64,000 bases of DNA from Wenzhouxiangella sp042310355 (GTDB lineage Bacteria > Pseudomonadota > Gammaproteobacteria > Xanthomonadales > Wenzhouxiangellaceae). Positions 1 to 8,180 of the stretch are shown here, one piece after another. The DNA lies in NCBI RefSeq assembly GCF_042310355.1, contig NZ_JBHJMR010000015.1:1-64000 (forward strand), in the 5' to 3' direction. Under the pieces are notes generated by a model that ran no database searches, was not told where the DNA came from, and saw only the letters and a program-made list of their open reading frames with translations. The stretch's first letter is position 1, and every line of letters begins with the position of its first letter. The position numbers were made by a program, and so were the translations under genes.

Positions 1-53
1 CCGTAACGCATCGGCCGATGCGTTGCGCTTCGCTCCACGCATCCTACGCTTCT
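1..53. repeat. Dispersed palindromic repeat, partial copy
   Basis: The words GATGCGTTGCGCTTCGCTCC and ACGCATCCTACG at 18-51, after an inverted TAACGCATC, match the repeat that forms the array at 34.1-34.9 kb. This is a single copy cut by the window edge. Confidence 0.75.
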
Positions 54-387
54 CCGCAACCGCGCAGATGGCGCGCGCAAAGCGCGCGGGGGTCAATCCG
101 GAGCGCAAGCCCGGAATCCCTCCCATGGCCACTTTCGGAAACGATCCCGGGCACCACGCGACCAGCCGGGCCATCGCGAAGCCCGCTCACCGAAGGGGCC
201 AGCCCCCACAGTGACCAAGTTCCTGAGATAACCGAGCGTTGGACTTTGACTTTGAAGCGCGTTTTTTGGCTACTTTTTTCGCGCAGGAAAAAAGTTGCTC
301 GCCGAAAGTGCCTGCGAAGCAGGCCGGGCGAAACCGCCTTTGACGTGTCGAGCCCCGCTCACCCCCCGGTGGCAACACGACCCCGAG
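54..387. other. Gap without a recognisable gene
   Basis: No coding sequence is convincing here. A hairpin is formed by GCTACTTTTTTC (269-280) and GAAAAAAGTTGC (287-298), with 11 of 12 positions pairing. Its T/A-rich arms could act as a terminator for the macrodomain gene that ends at 388 on the minus strand, or it may be another dispersed palindrome. The rest is GC-rich and featureless. Confidence 0.5.
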
Positions 388-879
388 CTACGTCACCAGG
401 CGGGAGAACACATCCTTCGTCCCGGCATCGAAGAGCACGAAGCGGAATCGCAGCGTCGAAGGCAAGTGGTCCCGGACCGTCTGCACGGCGATCCGCGCGG
501 CTTCCTCGAGGGGGTAGCCGAAGGCGCCGGCGGACAGGGCCGGGCTGCCCAGGGACTGGATGCCTTTCTCTTCGGCCAGGCGAAGCACGTTGCGATAGCC
601 GGTGGCGAGCAGTTCATCCGACGGATTGTCGATGCCGTAGCGCGGGCCCAGGACATGGATGACCCAGCGGTTGGGCAGGTCGAAGGCCTCGGTGACGACC
701 GCCTGGCCGGGCTCGATCGGCGCCAGGGGCCGACAGGCGTCGGCCAGTTTCGGGCCGGCGGCGCGGTGCAGGGCGCCGGCCACGCCGCCGCCGGGCATCA
801 GCTCGGCGTTGGCGGCGTTGACCACGGCATCGAGGTCGGGCTGCCGGGCGATGTCGCCCTCAACGAATTCGATCGGCAT
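388..879 (-). CDS. Macrodomain protein, probable O-acetyl-ADP-ribose deacetylase
   Basis: This 163-residue protein is a single macrodomain of the MacroD/YmdB type, a family that binds ADP-ribose and hydrolyses O-acetyl-ADP-ribose or ADP-ribosyl groups. The N-terminal VEGDI motif, the VVNAANAELMPGGGVAGALH ligand loop and the later SPALSAGAFGYP loop are all present. It is slightly shorter than E. coli YmdB. The ATG at 879 has only a weak Shine-Dalgarno sequence. It stands alone downstream of amtB on the same strand, with 51 bp between them. Family assignment is firm; the physiological substrate is not known. Confidence 0.9.
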   Translation of the reverse strand: MPIEFVEGDIARQPDLDAVVNAANAELMPGGGVAGALHRAAGPKLADACRPLAPIEPGQAVVTEAFDLPNRWVIHVLGPRYGIDNPSDELLATGYRNVLRLAEEKGIQSLGSPALSAGAFGYPLEEAARIAVQTVRDHLPSTLRFRFVLFDAGTKDVFSRLVT

Positions 880-930
880 GGTATTAACCCAGTGGCGTTG
901 ATCCCGAACTCATGATGCCATGCTGCAATT

Positions 931-2187
931 TCAGTCGTTTCGCCCCGGCGCGAATTCGGGATAGGCTTCCATGCCGCAGTCGACGCGGTCGAGACCCGCC
1001 GCCTCATCGTCGGGGTGGACGCGCAGCCCCACGCTCGCGTGCAGGATGGCCCAGACGACGAGGCTGGCGGCGAACACGAAGCCGCCGATGACGACCAGGC
1101 CCGCCAGCTGCCCACCCCATGTCGCTTCCGGGTTGGTCCAGAGCACGACCAATACACCCCAGATGCCGCAGCTGCCGTGCACCGAGATGGCGCCGACGGG
1201 GTCATCGATGCGCAGCTTGTCGAACGCCACGATGGAGCCGATCACAAGGCCGCCGCCGACCAGGCCGATCAGCAGGGCCTGCACCGGCGCGGGCGAAAGC
1301 GGGTCGGCCGTGATCGAAACCAGGCCGGCGAGCGCGCCGTTGAGCGCCATGGTGAGGTCGGCCTTTCCGAAGGCCGCACGCGCGACCAGAAGAGCGGCGA
1401 CGAGACCGGCGGCCGCGGCCGTGTTGGTGTTGACGAACACGCGCGCGACGTTGTTGGCCGACTCGACGCTGGAGACCGCCAGCTCCGAGCCACCGTTGAA
1501 GCCGAACCAGCCCATCCACAGGATGAAGGTGCCCAGGGTGGCCAGCGGCAGGTTGGCGCCGGGGATGGCGCGCGCCTTGCCGTCGGGTCCGAAGCGGCCC
1601 TGGCGCGGGCCCAGCAGGAGAACGCCGGCCAGCGCGGCCGCCGCACCGGCCATGTGGACGATGCCCGAACCGGCGTAGTCGCTGTAGCCGAGGCCGTCGA
1701 GGAAGCCGCCGCCCCAGCTCCAGTAGCCCTGGAGGGGATAGATCACGCCGGTCAGGACCACGGCGAAGGCGAGGAAGCTCCACAGCTTCATGCGCTCGGC
1801 CACGGCACCGGAGACGATCGACATGGCGGTGGCCACGAACACCACCTGGAACATGAAATCCGACAGGTTCGAGTAGTAGAGCTCGCCGTCGCTGGCCAGC
1901 ACCGCGTCGGTGCTGTTATCGGCGGCCGACAGCAGCCAGTCGACGCCGGGCCAGATGCTGTTGATGCCCGCGGACGGATACATCAGGTTGTAGCCGATGA
2001 TCAGGTACATCAGGCAGGCGATCGAATACAGGGCAACGTTCTTGGTCAGGATCTCGACCGTGTTCTTCGACCGGACCAGCCCGGCTTCGAGCATGGTGAA
2101 GCCGGCGGCCATCCACATGACCAGCGCGGCGCAGACCAGGAAGTAGAAGGTGTCGAGGGCGTAGCGTGTTTCGATGATGGCTTCCAT
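931..2187 (-). CDS. amtB: Ammonium transporter
   Basis: A 418-residue polytopic membrane protein of the Amt/MEP/Rh family, which conducts ammonium across the inner membrane and is gated by a PII protein. The two pore histidines are seen in the contexts GSGIVHMAGA and ISVHGSCGIWG. The N terminus begins MEAIIETRYALDTFYF and shows no separate signal peptide. A strong AGGGAGGA ribosome site precedes the ATG. It lies 16 bp after glnK, the classic glnK-amtB pair, so it is probably transcribed from the sigma-54 promoter upstream of glnK. Confidence 0.96.
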   Translation of the reverse strand: MEAIIETRYALDTFYFLVCAALVMWMAAGFTMLEAGLVRSKNTVEILTKNVALYSIACLMYLIIGYNLMYPSAGINSIWPGVDWLLSAADNSTDAVLASDGELYYSNLSDFMFQVVFVATAMSIVSGAVAERMKLWSFLAFAVVLTGVIYPLQGYWSWGGGFLDGLGYSDYAGSGIVHMAGAAAALAGVLLLGPRQGRFGPDGKARAIPGANLPLATLGTFILWMGWFGFNGGSELAVSSVESANNVARVFVNTNTAAAAGLVAALLVARAAFGKADLTMALNGALAGLVSITADPLSPAPVQALLIGLVGGGLVIGSIVAFDKLRIDDPVGAISVHGSCGIWGVLVVLWTNPEATWGGQLAGLVVIGGFVFAASLVVWAILHASVGLRVHPDDEAAGLDRVDCGMEAYPEFAPGRND

Positions 2188-2203
2188 TTGTGTCGGTCCT
2201 CCC

Positions 2204-2542
2204 TTAGATGGCGTCCTGGTCGCGTTCGCCGGTGCGAATGCGAATGACCTGGTCGAGTTCGGCGACGAAGATCTTGCCGTCGCCGATGCGGCCGCTGCCC
2301 GCCGAGGTCTGGATGGCCTCGACGACGTCCTCGAGCCGGTCGCTGTCGACCGCGATCTCGAGCTTGATCTTGGGCAGGAAGTCGACGTGGTACTCGGCGC
2401 CGCGATAGAGCTCGGTGTGTCCCTTCTGGCGACCGAAACCGCGAACCTCGGTCATCGTCATGCCGGTCACGCCGACCTCGGCGAGTGCCGAGCGGACCGG
2501 GTCGAGCTTGAAGGGTTTGATGATGGCCGTGACCAGTTTCAT
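2204..2542 (-). CDS. glnK: PII nitrogen regulatory protein
   Basis: A 112-residue PII signal protein that senses nitrogen and energy state and blocks AmtB when nitrogen is plentiful. The start MKLVTAIIKPFKLDPVR is typical, and the T-loop keeps Tyr51, the uridylylation site, in the context YRGAEYHVDF. The reading frame extends 21 codons further upstream, but the ATG at 2542 has a good GGGAGA ribosome site and gives the standard family length. It is co-directional with amtB, and pairing with amtB is the reason for the glnK rather than glnB name. Confidence 0.95.
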   Translation of the reverse strand: MKLVTAIIKPFKLDPVRSALAEVGVTGMTMTEVRGFGRQKGHTELYRGAEYHVDFLPKIKLEIAVDSDRLEDVVEAIQTSAGSGRIGDGKIFVAELDQVIRIRTGERDQDAI

Positions 2543-2576
2543 GGCGAATCTCCCGTGGGTGTCCCCGACAGACGGA

Positions 2577-2592
2577 GCAAGCGGCGTGCCAT
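2577..2592 (-). promoter_or_regulatory. Sigma-54 (RpoN) promoter of glnK-amtB
   Basis: On the minus strand the sequence reads TGGCAC, five bases (GCCGC), then TTGC, an exact match to the -24/-12 sigma-54 consensus. It lies 35 bp upstream of the glnK start. This predicts NtrC-dependent transcription under nitrogen limitation, as known for glnK-amtB in related bacteria. I did not find a clear NtrC site upstream. Confidence 0.88.
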
Positions 2593-2745
2593 GCCGCCAA
2601 CCCATTGATTTCTGTGACTTCCATGTCGATGGCCGCCCGCCCCTGCGCGGCTTCTGGGCAGGCGCTGCTCAGTTTCGGGGCAGGCCGGTCACCCAAGCTG
2701 CGCGATAATGCGCCGGTCGCAGAAGCGCCCGATCCGTCGAATCCG

Positions 2746-3558
2746 ATGCCCGAGTTACCCGAAGTCGAAACCACCCGCCGCGGCCTCGCCCCCCTGGTCG
2801 AGGGACGGCGCATCGCAGCGGTCACGATCCGCCAGCGCCAGCTGCGCTGGCCGGTTCCGCGCGAAGTCGACGGCGTCGCGGGCGAGACGGTCACGGCGCT
2901 GGAGCGCCGCGCCAAGTGGCTGATCTGGCGGCTTGAGTCCGGCACGCTGCTCTGGCACCTGGGGATGTCGGGTTCGTTCCGGGGCTGGGAGAATCCGCCC
3001 GCGCCCGGTCCGCACGACCACGTCGACCTGCAGATCGAAGGCGGCTACCTGATCCGTTTCACCGACCCGCGCCGCTTCGGCGCGCTGCTATGGGGCGGGG
3101 ACGAGCCCCTGGCCCATCCCCGCCTGGCGACCCTGGGCCCCGAACCGCTGGAAGAGACCTTCGACGGCGAATGGCTGTGGCGCCTCAGCCGCGGCCGGAG
3201 GGCATCGGTCAAGCTGTTCATCATGGACGCGAAGACCGTCGTCGGCGTGGGCAACATCTATGCCTCGGAAGCGCTGTTCGCCGCCGGCATCCATCCGCGC
3301 CGCCCCGCGGGGCGAATCAGCCGGGCGCGCTACGACCGGCTGGCCGCCGCCATCCGGCACACACTCGCCGATGCAATCGAACTCGGCGGCACGTCGCTCA
3401 GGGACTTCACCGTGGGCGACGGCACGCCGGGCTATTTCGGACAATCGCTCAAGGTCTATGGCCGCGACGGCCGGCCCTGCCCGGGCTGCGGCGCGCCGGT
3501 TCGGCGCGAGGTGATCGGCCAGCGCAGCACTTTTTTCTGTCCACGCTGTCAGCGTTGA
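2746..3558 (+). CDS. mutM: Formamidopyrimidine-DNA glycosylase
   Basis: A 270-residue Fpg/MutM enzyme that excises 8-oxoguanine and formamidopyrimidines from DNA. The start MPELPEVETT carries the catalytic N-terminal proline and glutamate once Met is removed. The VGVGNIYASEALF helix-two-turn-helix region and a C-terminal zinc finger (CPGC, then CPRC after 16 residues) are present. The frame is open further upstream, but only the ATG at 2746 places Pro2 correctly. A GATAAT hexamer at 2704 is a possible -10. It diverges from glnK. Confidence 0.96.
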   Translation: MPELPEVETTRRGLAPLVEGRRIAAVTIRQRQLRWPVPREVDGVAGETVTALERRAKWLIWRLESGTLLWHLGMSGSFRGWENPPAPGPHDHVDLQIEGGYLIRFTDPRRFGALLWGGDEPLAHPRLATLGPEPLEETFDGEWLWRLSRGRRASVKLFIMDAKTVVGVGNIYASEALFAAGIHPRRPAGRISRARYDRLAAAIRHTLADAIELGGTSLRDFTVGDGTPGYFGQSLKVYGRDGRPCPGCGAPVRREVIGQRSTFFCPRCQR

Positions 3559-3797
3559 AGAGCGCCCACAGAGCTACTGCGCGTGCGCCTGACGGCGTCC
3601 GGCGGTACTCGGAATCCTCATGTACCTGCATGTACACGCGCAACGGCTCCAATACGGTGCTCCTTGCGCTACGCGCAAACCGCACCGTATATTCCACCTG
3701 CGCTGCGGTTCCTGCGTTCCGGCGGCCACCGTCAGCCACCCGCTCGCTACGCTCTGTGAACGCTCTTGCCAATGTCCAAACATCGATGATCATTCGA
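3559..3797. other. Gap between mutM and dsbD without a gene
   Basis: The frame of dsbD is open through this stretch but encodes nothing recognisable. The words CATGTACCTGCATGTACACG form a small repeat near 3619-3638. No promoter or terminator stands out. Confidence 0.4.
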
Positions 3798-5876
3798 ATG
3801 AAAAGGTTCAGCTCCGCTCTCTCGGTATCGATCTTGCTGATGTTTTTGCCCATGGCAGTTGCTGCCCAACCAGGCCCGGTGCAGCGCCCGCATATCGAAG
3901 TCGAACTGGTCAGCGAGGTCGACCACGTCGAACCCGGGCAGCCCTTCCGCGTGGGCCTGCGCATGCTGCCCGACGCGCACTGGCACACCTACTGGAAGAA
4001 TCCCGGCGATTCGGGCCTGACCACCGAGTTCGAGTGGACCCTGCCCGATGGCGCCAGCGCCTCGCCCATCGAGTGGCCCTGGCCCGAGCGGGTTCCCATG
4101 GGCCACCTGGTCAACTACGGCTACGGCGGGGAGCACCTGCTGCCGGTCACGATCACGCCGCCGGCGGACCTGCGGGCGGGTGGTTCCTTCCCGATCGACC
4201 TGGCGGCGGACTGGCTGGTTTGCGAGGAGATCTGCATTCCCGGCGACGCCGAGCTGTCGATGACCCTGCCGGTCCGGGCCGGACCCGCGCCGAAAAACGG
4301 GCAGGTCGCGGGCCTGTTCGACTGGGCGGACGATCGTCGGCCCCAAAAGGTCGACTGGCCGGCGCGCTTTGACACCACCGGCGGTCAGCTCGCCGTGCAG
4401 ATCGAATCGGTCGACTTGCCCGCCGGCGACGACTGGACCGTCTTCGTCGGCGCCGAGAACATCGTCGACCACGCCCAGCCGGCCGAAACCGCCCGCTTCG
4501 AGGGCGTGCTGCAGGCCGGGCAGCCCTTGTCGCCCTACCTGGGTGAGCTTCCCGAATCCCTGCCGGTGGTCTTTGTCGACGAGACCAACGATCGGGCCTT
4601 CGAAGTCCTGGCCGAACCCGGATCGCTGCAAAGCACCGGCGCGGCCGCGCAGGGCGCCGGCGAGCCGCCGGTCGGCTGGGGCGCGGCCCTGCTGCTGGCC
4701 CTGGCCGGCGGCGTGCTGCTCAACCTGATGCCCTGCGTATTTCCCGTGCTGTCGATCAAGGCGATGAGTTTCGTCGCCGGCGCCGGGCACGACCAGCGCG
4801 CCCACGGCCTGGCCTACACCGCCGGCGTGGTGCTGAGCTTTGCCGCGCTCGCCGGCGTGCTGCTTGGCCTGCGCGCCACCGGCGAGGCCGTTGGCTGGGG
4901 TTTCCAGCTCCAGTCGCCGTGGGTCGTGGGCATCCTCGTTTACGTGCTGTTCGCGCTGGCGCTTTCGCTGTCGGGCCTGTTCACTTTCGGCGGTCGACTC
5001 ATGGGCGCCGGGCAGCAGCTGACCGAACGCGAGGGCGTCTCCGGCTCCTTCTTCACCGGCGTCCTGGCCTGCGTCGTCGCCAGCCCCTGCACCGCGCCGT
5101 TCATGGGCGTGGCACTGGGCGCGGCCGTACTGATGCCCTGGCCGCTGGCGATGAGCATCTTCATCGCACTGGGCTTCGGACTGGCCCTGCCGATGCTGGT
5201 GCTGAGCTTTTCACCCGCGCTGGCACGCAGGCTGCCGAAACCCGGCCCCTGGATGACGCGGTTCAAGCAGTTGATGGCCTTTCCGCTCTACCTGGCCGTC
5301 GTCTGGCTGCTGTGGGTGCTCGCTCGCCAGGTCGGCGCCGACGGCCTGGCCGCCGTACTCACCGGCCTGGTCGTACTGGCCTTCGTGCTGTGGCTGGGTG
5401 GCCTGCGCGATCGCGGCAGTACCACGGCCAGCGTTCGGCACGTCGCGCTCGTACTCGGCACCGTCGCGGCGATCGCCGCCCTGGGCGCCGGGGTGCGCAT
5501 GCAAGCATCCTCGGCAGGTGGCCCCGAAGACGCCTGGTGGGAAGACTATTCGGCCGAGCGCCTGTCGGCGCTGCGCGCCGACCCCGAACGCGCGGTCCTG
5601 GTCAACATGACCGCCGACTGGTGCGTGACCTGCCTGGTCAACGAGCGCGTGGCGCTGGGCACCGACCGGGTGCGCGCGGCGCTGACGGACAACGACGTCG
5701 TCTACATGAAAGGCGACTGGACCCGGCGCGACGAGGCCATCACCGAGTACCTGTCCGAGTTCGACCGCAACGGCGTGCCGCTGTACGTGCTCTACCCGCA
5801 CGACGGCGGCGACCCGAAAGTGCTGCCCCAGGTGTTGAGCCCGGGCTTGCTTGTCAACGCCATCGAATCACTGTAA
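3798..5876 (+). CDS. dsbD: Thiol:disulfide interchange protein DsbD
   Basis: This 692-residue protein moves reducing equivalents from cytoplasmic thioredoxin across the inner membrane to periplasmic partners. It has a signal peptide (residues 1-23), a periplasmic DsbD N-terminal domain, a multi-span core with the conserved NLMPCVFPVLS and CVVASPCTAPFMG cysteines, and a C-terminal thioredoxin domain with WCVTC at Cys609/Cys612. I chose the ATG at 3798 because MKRF begins a classic signal peptide; an ATG at 3786 is the alternative. Neither has a clear ribosome site. The redoxin gene follows after 32 bp. Confidence 0.9.
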   Translation: MKRFSSALSVSILLMFLPMAVAAQPGPVQRPHIEVELVSEVDHVEPGQPFRVGLRMLPDAHWHTYWKNPGDSGLTTEFEWTLPDGASASPIEWPWPERVPMGHLVNYGYGGEHLLPVTITPPADLRAGGSFPIDLAADWLVCEEICIPGDAELSMTLPVRAGPAPKNGQVAGLFDWADDRRPQKVDWPARFDTTGGQLAVQIESVDLPAGDDWTVFVGAENIVDHAQPAETARFEGVLQAGQPLSPYLGELPESLPVVFVDETNDRAFEVLAEPGSLQSTGAAAQGAGEPPVGWGAALLLALAGGVLLNLMPCVFPVLSIKAMSFVAGAGHDQRAHGLAYTAGVVLSFAALAGVLLGLRATGEAVGWGFQLQSPWVVGILVYVLFALALSLSGLFTFGGRLMGAGQQLTEREGVSGSFFTGVLACVVASPCTAPFMGVALGAAVLMPWPLAMSIFIALGFGLALPMLVLSFSPALARRLPKPGPWMTRFKQLMAFPLYLAVVWLLWVLARQVGADGLAAVLTGLVVLAFVLWLGGLRDRGSTTASVRHVALVLGTVAAIAALGAGVRMQASSAGGPEDAWWEDYSAERLSALRADPERAVLVNMTADWCVTCLVNERVALGTDRVRAALTDNDVVYMKGDWTRRDEAITEYLSEFDRNGVPLYVLYPHDGGDPKVLPQVLSPGLLVNAIESL

Positions 5877-5908
5877 ACCATGCATTCCATCACCGGAGGA
5901 ACCCGACC

Positions 5909-6520
5909 ATGATTCAACGAGGCATTCAGTTGTTTACCGCCGCCGCCGTGCTCGCGCTATCCGCCGCGGTTGTCGCCGCACCGCAGATCGGCGAACCCGC
6001 GCCGGACTTCAGCGTGGTCGACACCCAGGGCAAGACCCACGCCCTGTCCGACTACGCCGGGCAGAAAGTGATTCTCGAGTGGACCAACCACGACTGCCCG
6101 TTCGTGCGCAAGCATTACGGGGCCGGCAACATGCAGGAGCAGCAGCGCATCGCCCGCGACGAGCACGATGTCGTCTGGCTGACCGTGATCTCCTCGAAGC
6201 CGGGCGCACAGGGGCACGTCAGCCCGGAGCGCGCCGATGAGCTGACGCAGTCGCGAGACGCCTATCCCGACGCGGTGCTGATCGATGAATCGGGCGAGAT
6301 GGGCCACGCCTACGATGCACGCGTGACCCCGCACATGTACATCATCGACGAGGAAGGAATCCTGCGCTACATGGGCGGTATCGATTCCAACCCGAGCGCC
6401 GACCCGGACGATATCCCGGAGGCCACCCAGTACGTGATGGTTGCGCTCGACGAGATGGCGGCGGGTGACGAGGTTTCGCAGGCGACGACGCGGCCTTACG
6501 GCTGCACCGTGAAGTATTGA
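5909..6520 (+). CDS. Periplasmic thioredoxin-fold (AhpC/TSA-like redoxin) protein
   Basis: A 203-residue exported redoxin. A signal peptide ends near AVVAAPQIG, followed by GEPAPDFSVVDTQGKTHALSD, typical of the AhpC/TSA-redoxin family. The active-site region reads NHDCPFVRKHY with Cys63 and no resolving cysteine two residues on, so it is not a CxxC thioredoxin. GGAGGA at 5895 sets the start. It lies 32 bp after dsbD and may exchange electrons with it or act as a peroxiredoxin. The exact substrate is unknown. Confidence 0.82.
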   Translation: MIQRGIQLFTAAAVLALSAAVVAAPQIGEPAPDFSVVDTQGKTHALSDYAGQKVILEWTNHDCPFVRKHYGAGNMQEQQRIARDEHDVVWLTVISSKPGAQGHVSPERADELTQSRDAYPDAVLIDESGEMGHAYDARVTPHMYIIDEEGILRYMGGIDSNPSADPDDIPEATQYVMVALDEMAAGDEVSQATTRPYGCTVKY

Positions 6521-6594
6521 ACCACCGGGTGTGCTGTACAGCGCGACCGACTAGGTCTATGCTCGATGGCACATCAATGGCCGGAGGGCCAACC

Positions 6595-6801
6595 ATGAGC
6601 ACTAACAAGATCATCGGCATCGTACTCATCATCATCGGCGGCGGATTGCTGTTCTTCGGCCTCCAGGCCACCGGCTCGCTGACCGAGGAAGTGCACGAGA
6701 CCTTCACCGGTCGCTTTACCGACGAGACCACCTGGTACCTGCTGGGCGGCGCCGCGGCCGTGGTGGTGGGCCTGATCATGGCGCTGCGCGGCCGAAAGTA
6801 G
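6595..6801 (+). CDS. Small DUF3185-type membrane protein
   Basis: A 68-residue protein with two hydrophobic segments (IIGIVLIIIGGGLLFFG and YLLGGAAAVVVGLIMAL) around a short polar loop, matching the DUF3185 pattern. GGAGGG 5 bp before the ATG at 6595 decides the start; the frame is open 26 codons upstream. TATGCT at 6558-6563 could be its -10. It is co-directional with the Cys/Met enzyme, which begins 5 bp later. Function is unknown. Confidence 0.75.
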   Translation: MSTNKIIGIVLIIIGGGLLFFGLQATGSLTEEVHETFTGRFTDETTWYLLGGAAAVVVGLIMALRGRK

Positions 6802-6806
6802 GTGGC

Positions 6807-7943
6807 ATGACCCGAAAACCCTCGATCGAAACCGCCTGCGTCCACGCCGGCGAGCAACACGGCGACAGCGGCCTCGGTATCAACACCCCGATCGTGACCA
6901 GCACCGCCTTCGACTACCGCGAAGGCGGCGTGCGCTACCCGCGCTACGTCAACGCCCTCAACCACGCGGTCGTCGCCGACAAGCTGGCCGCGCTCGAGGG
7001 GGCCGAGGCTGCGCGCGTTACCGCCTCGGGCATGGGCGCGATCAGCGCGGTGTTGCTGAGCCTGATGAAGCCGGGCGATCACGCCGTGATCCTCGACGGC
7101 CTCTATGGCGGCACCACGGACCTGATCGAAGGCCTGCTCGAGCCGATGGGCATGCGCTTCACCACGTGGAACGGCGAGCCGGATTCGCTGCCCGCCCTGT
7201 TCGAAGACGACACCCGGCTGCTGATGGTCGAGTCCCCCACCAACCCGCTGCTGTCGATCGTCGACCTGGCCGCCACGGCGAAGATCGCGAAGGCGAACGG
7301 CGTCGTGAGCTTTATCGACAACACCTTCGCCACGCCCATCCTGCAACGGCCGATCGAGCACGGCTTCGACCTGGTCATGCACTCGGCCACCAAGTACCTC
7401 GGCGGGCACTCGGACCTGCTCTGCGGCGCGCTGGCCGGCTCGAATGAACTGATCGATCGCATCCATCCCAACATCGTCCGCCTGGGCGCGACGCTCAACG
7501 GCCAGGACCTGGCCCTGCTCGAGCGATCGATCAAGACCCTGGGCATTCGGGTCGAGCGGGCCTCGGACAATGCGGGCGAACTGGCGCGGGGGCTCCATGC
7601 TGACGACCGCATCGCCGAAGTGCGCTATCCCGGGCTCGCCGGTCACCCCGGACACTCGATCGCCGCCGCCCAGATGAGCGGCTTCGGCGCGATGCTCAGC
7701 TTCCGGCTCGACGATTCGATCGCCCCCGAAACCTTCCTCGACCGGCTCGAGCTGATCCGCCCGGCGATCAGCCTCGGCGGCGTGGAATCAACCGTCAGCC
7801 AGCCGTCGAAGACCAGCCATGCCAAGCTCACGGCCACCAAGCGCGAAACGCTCGGCATCGACGACCGCCTGATGCGACTGTCGGTGGGCATCGAGGGAGT
7901 GGATGATCTCTGGGCGGATCTGGATCAGGCGTTGAGGACGTAA
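6807..7943 (+). CDS. Cystathionine gamma-synthase/lyase-family PLP enzyme
   Basis: A 378-residue fold-type I PLP enzyme of the Cys/Met metabolism family. The PLP lysine is Lys196 in SATKYLGGHSD, and the start IETACVHAGEQ and the VESPTNPLLSIVDL motif are typical. Members catalyse cystathionine gamma-synthesis, gamma-lyase or O-acylhomoserine sulfhydrylase reactions, and sequence reading alone cannot decide which. It lies 5 bp after the small DUF3185 gene. There are no other sulfur amino-acid genes nearby. Confidence 0.88.
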   Translation: MTRKPSIETACVHAGEQHGDSGLGINTPIVTSTAFDYREGGVRYPRYVNALNHAVVADKLAALEGAEAARVTASGMGAISAVLLSLMKPGDHAVILDGLYGGTTDLIEGLLEPMGMRFTTWNGEPDSLPALFEDDTRLLMVESPTNPLLSIVDLAATAKIAKANGVVSFIDNTFATPILQRPIEHGFDLVMHSATKYLGGHSDLLCGALAGSNELIDRIHPNIVRLGATLNGQDLALLERSIKTLGIRVERASDNAGELARGLHADDRIAEVRYPGLAGHPGHSIAAAQMSGFGAMLSFRLDDSIAPETFLDRLELIRPAISLGGVESTVSQPSKTSHAKLTATKRETLGIDDRLMRLSVGIEGVDDLWADLDQALRT

Positions 7944-7975
7944 AGCCGAACGGCGGTGTTGTAGCGACAATCAAA

Positions 7976-8145
7976 ATCTTTAAAACGCAAAGACGCAAAG
8001 ACGCGAAGAAAAGCATAAAACCACGAAAGGCACGGAAGAAGAAGGTTTCTGGTTCTTCCAGTTTCCGCGTATCCAGTGATTCTATTGTTTTCTCGGTTTT
8101 TCTTTTTCTTTCTTCGCGTCTTCGCGTCTTTGCGTTTCAAAGGTT
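7976..8145. repeat. CAAAGACGC repeat, paired inverted arms
   Basis: The left arm (7979-8012) repeats AACGCAAAGACGCAAAGACG, and the right arm (8107-8138) carries its inverse CTTCGCGTCTTTGCGTTT. Together they can fold into a long hairpin in the gap between the convergent Cys/Met enzyme and S9 peptidase genes, and could serve as a bidirectional terminator. A related pair is at 47.2 kb. Confidence 0.75.
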
Positions 8146-8180
8146 TTTGCAGACGACCATTCGGCCGACTCCGGACGGGA

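Noticed and set aside
3090..3797. A long N-terminal extension of DsbD overlapping mutM
   Set aside because: It is the shifted frame of mutM followed by non-coding sequence; the signal peptide defines the start near 3798.
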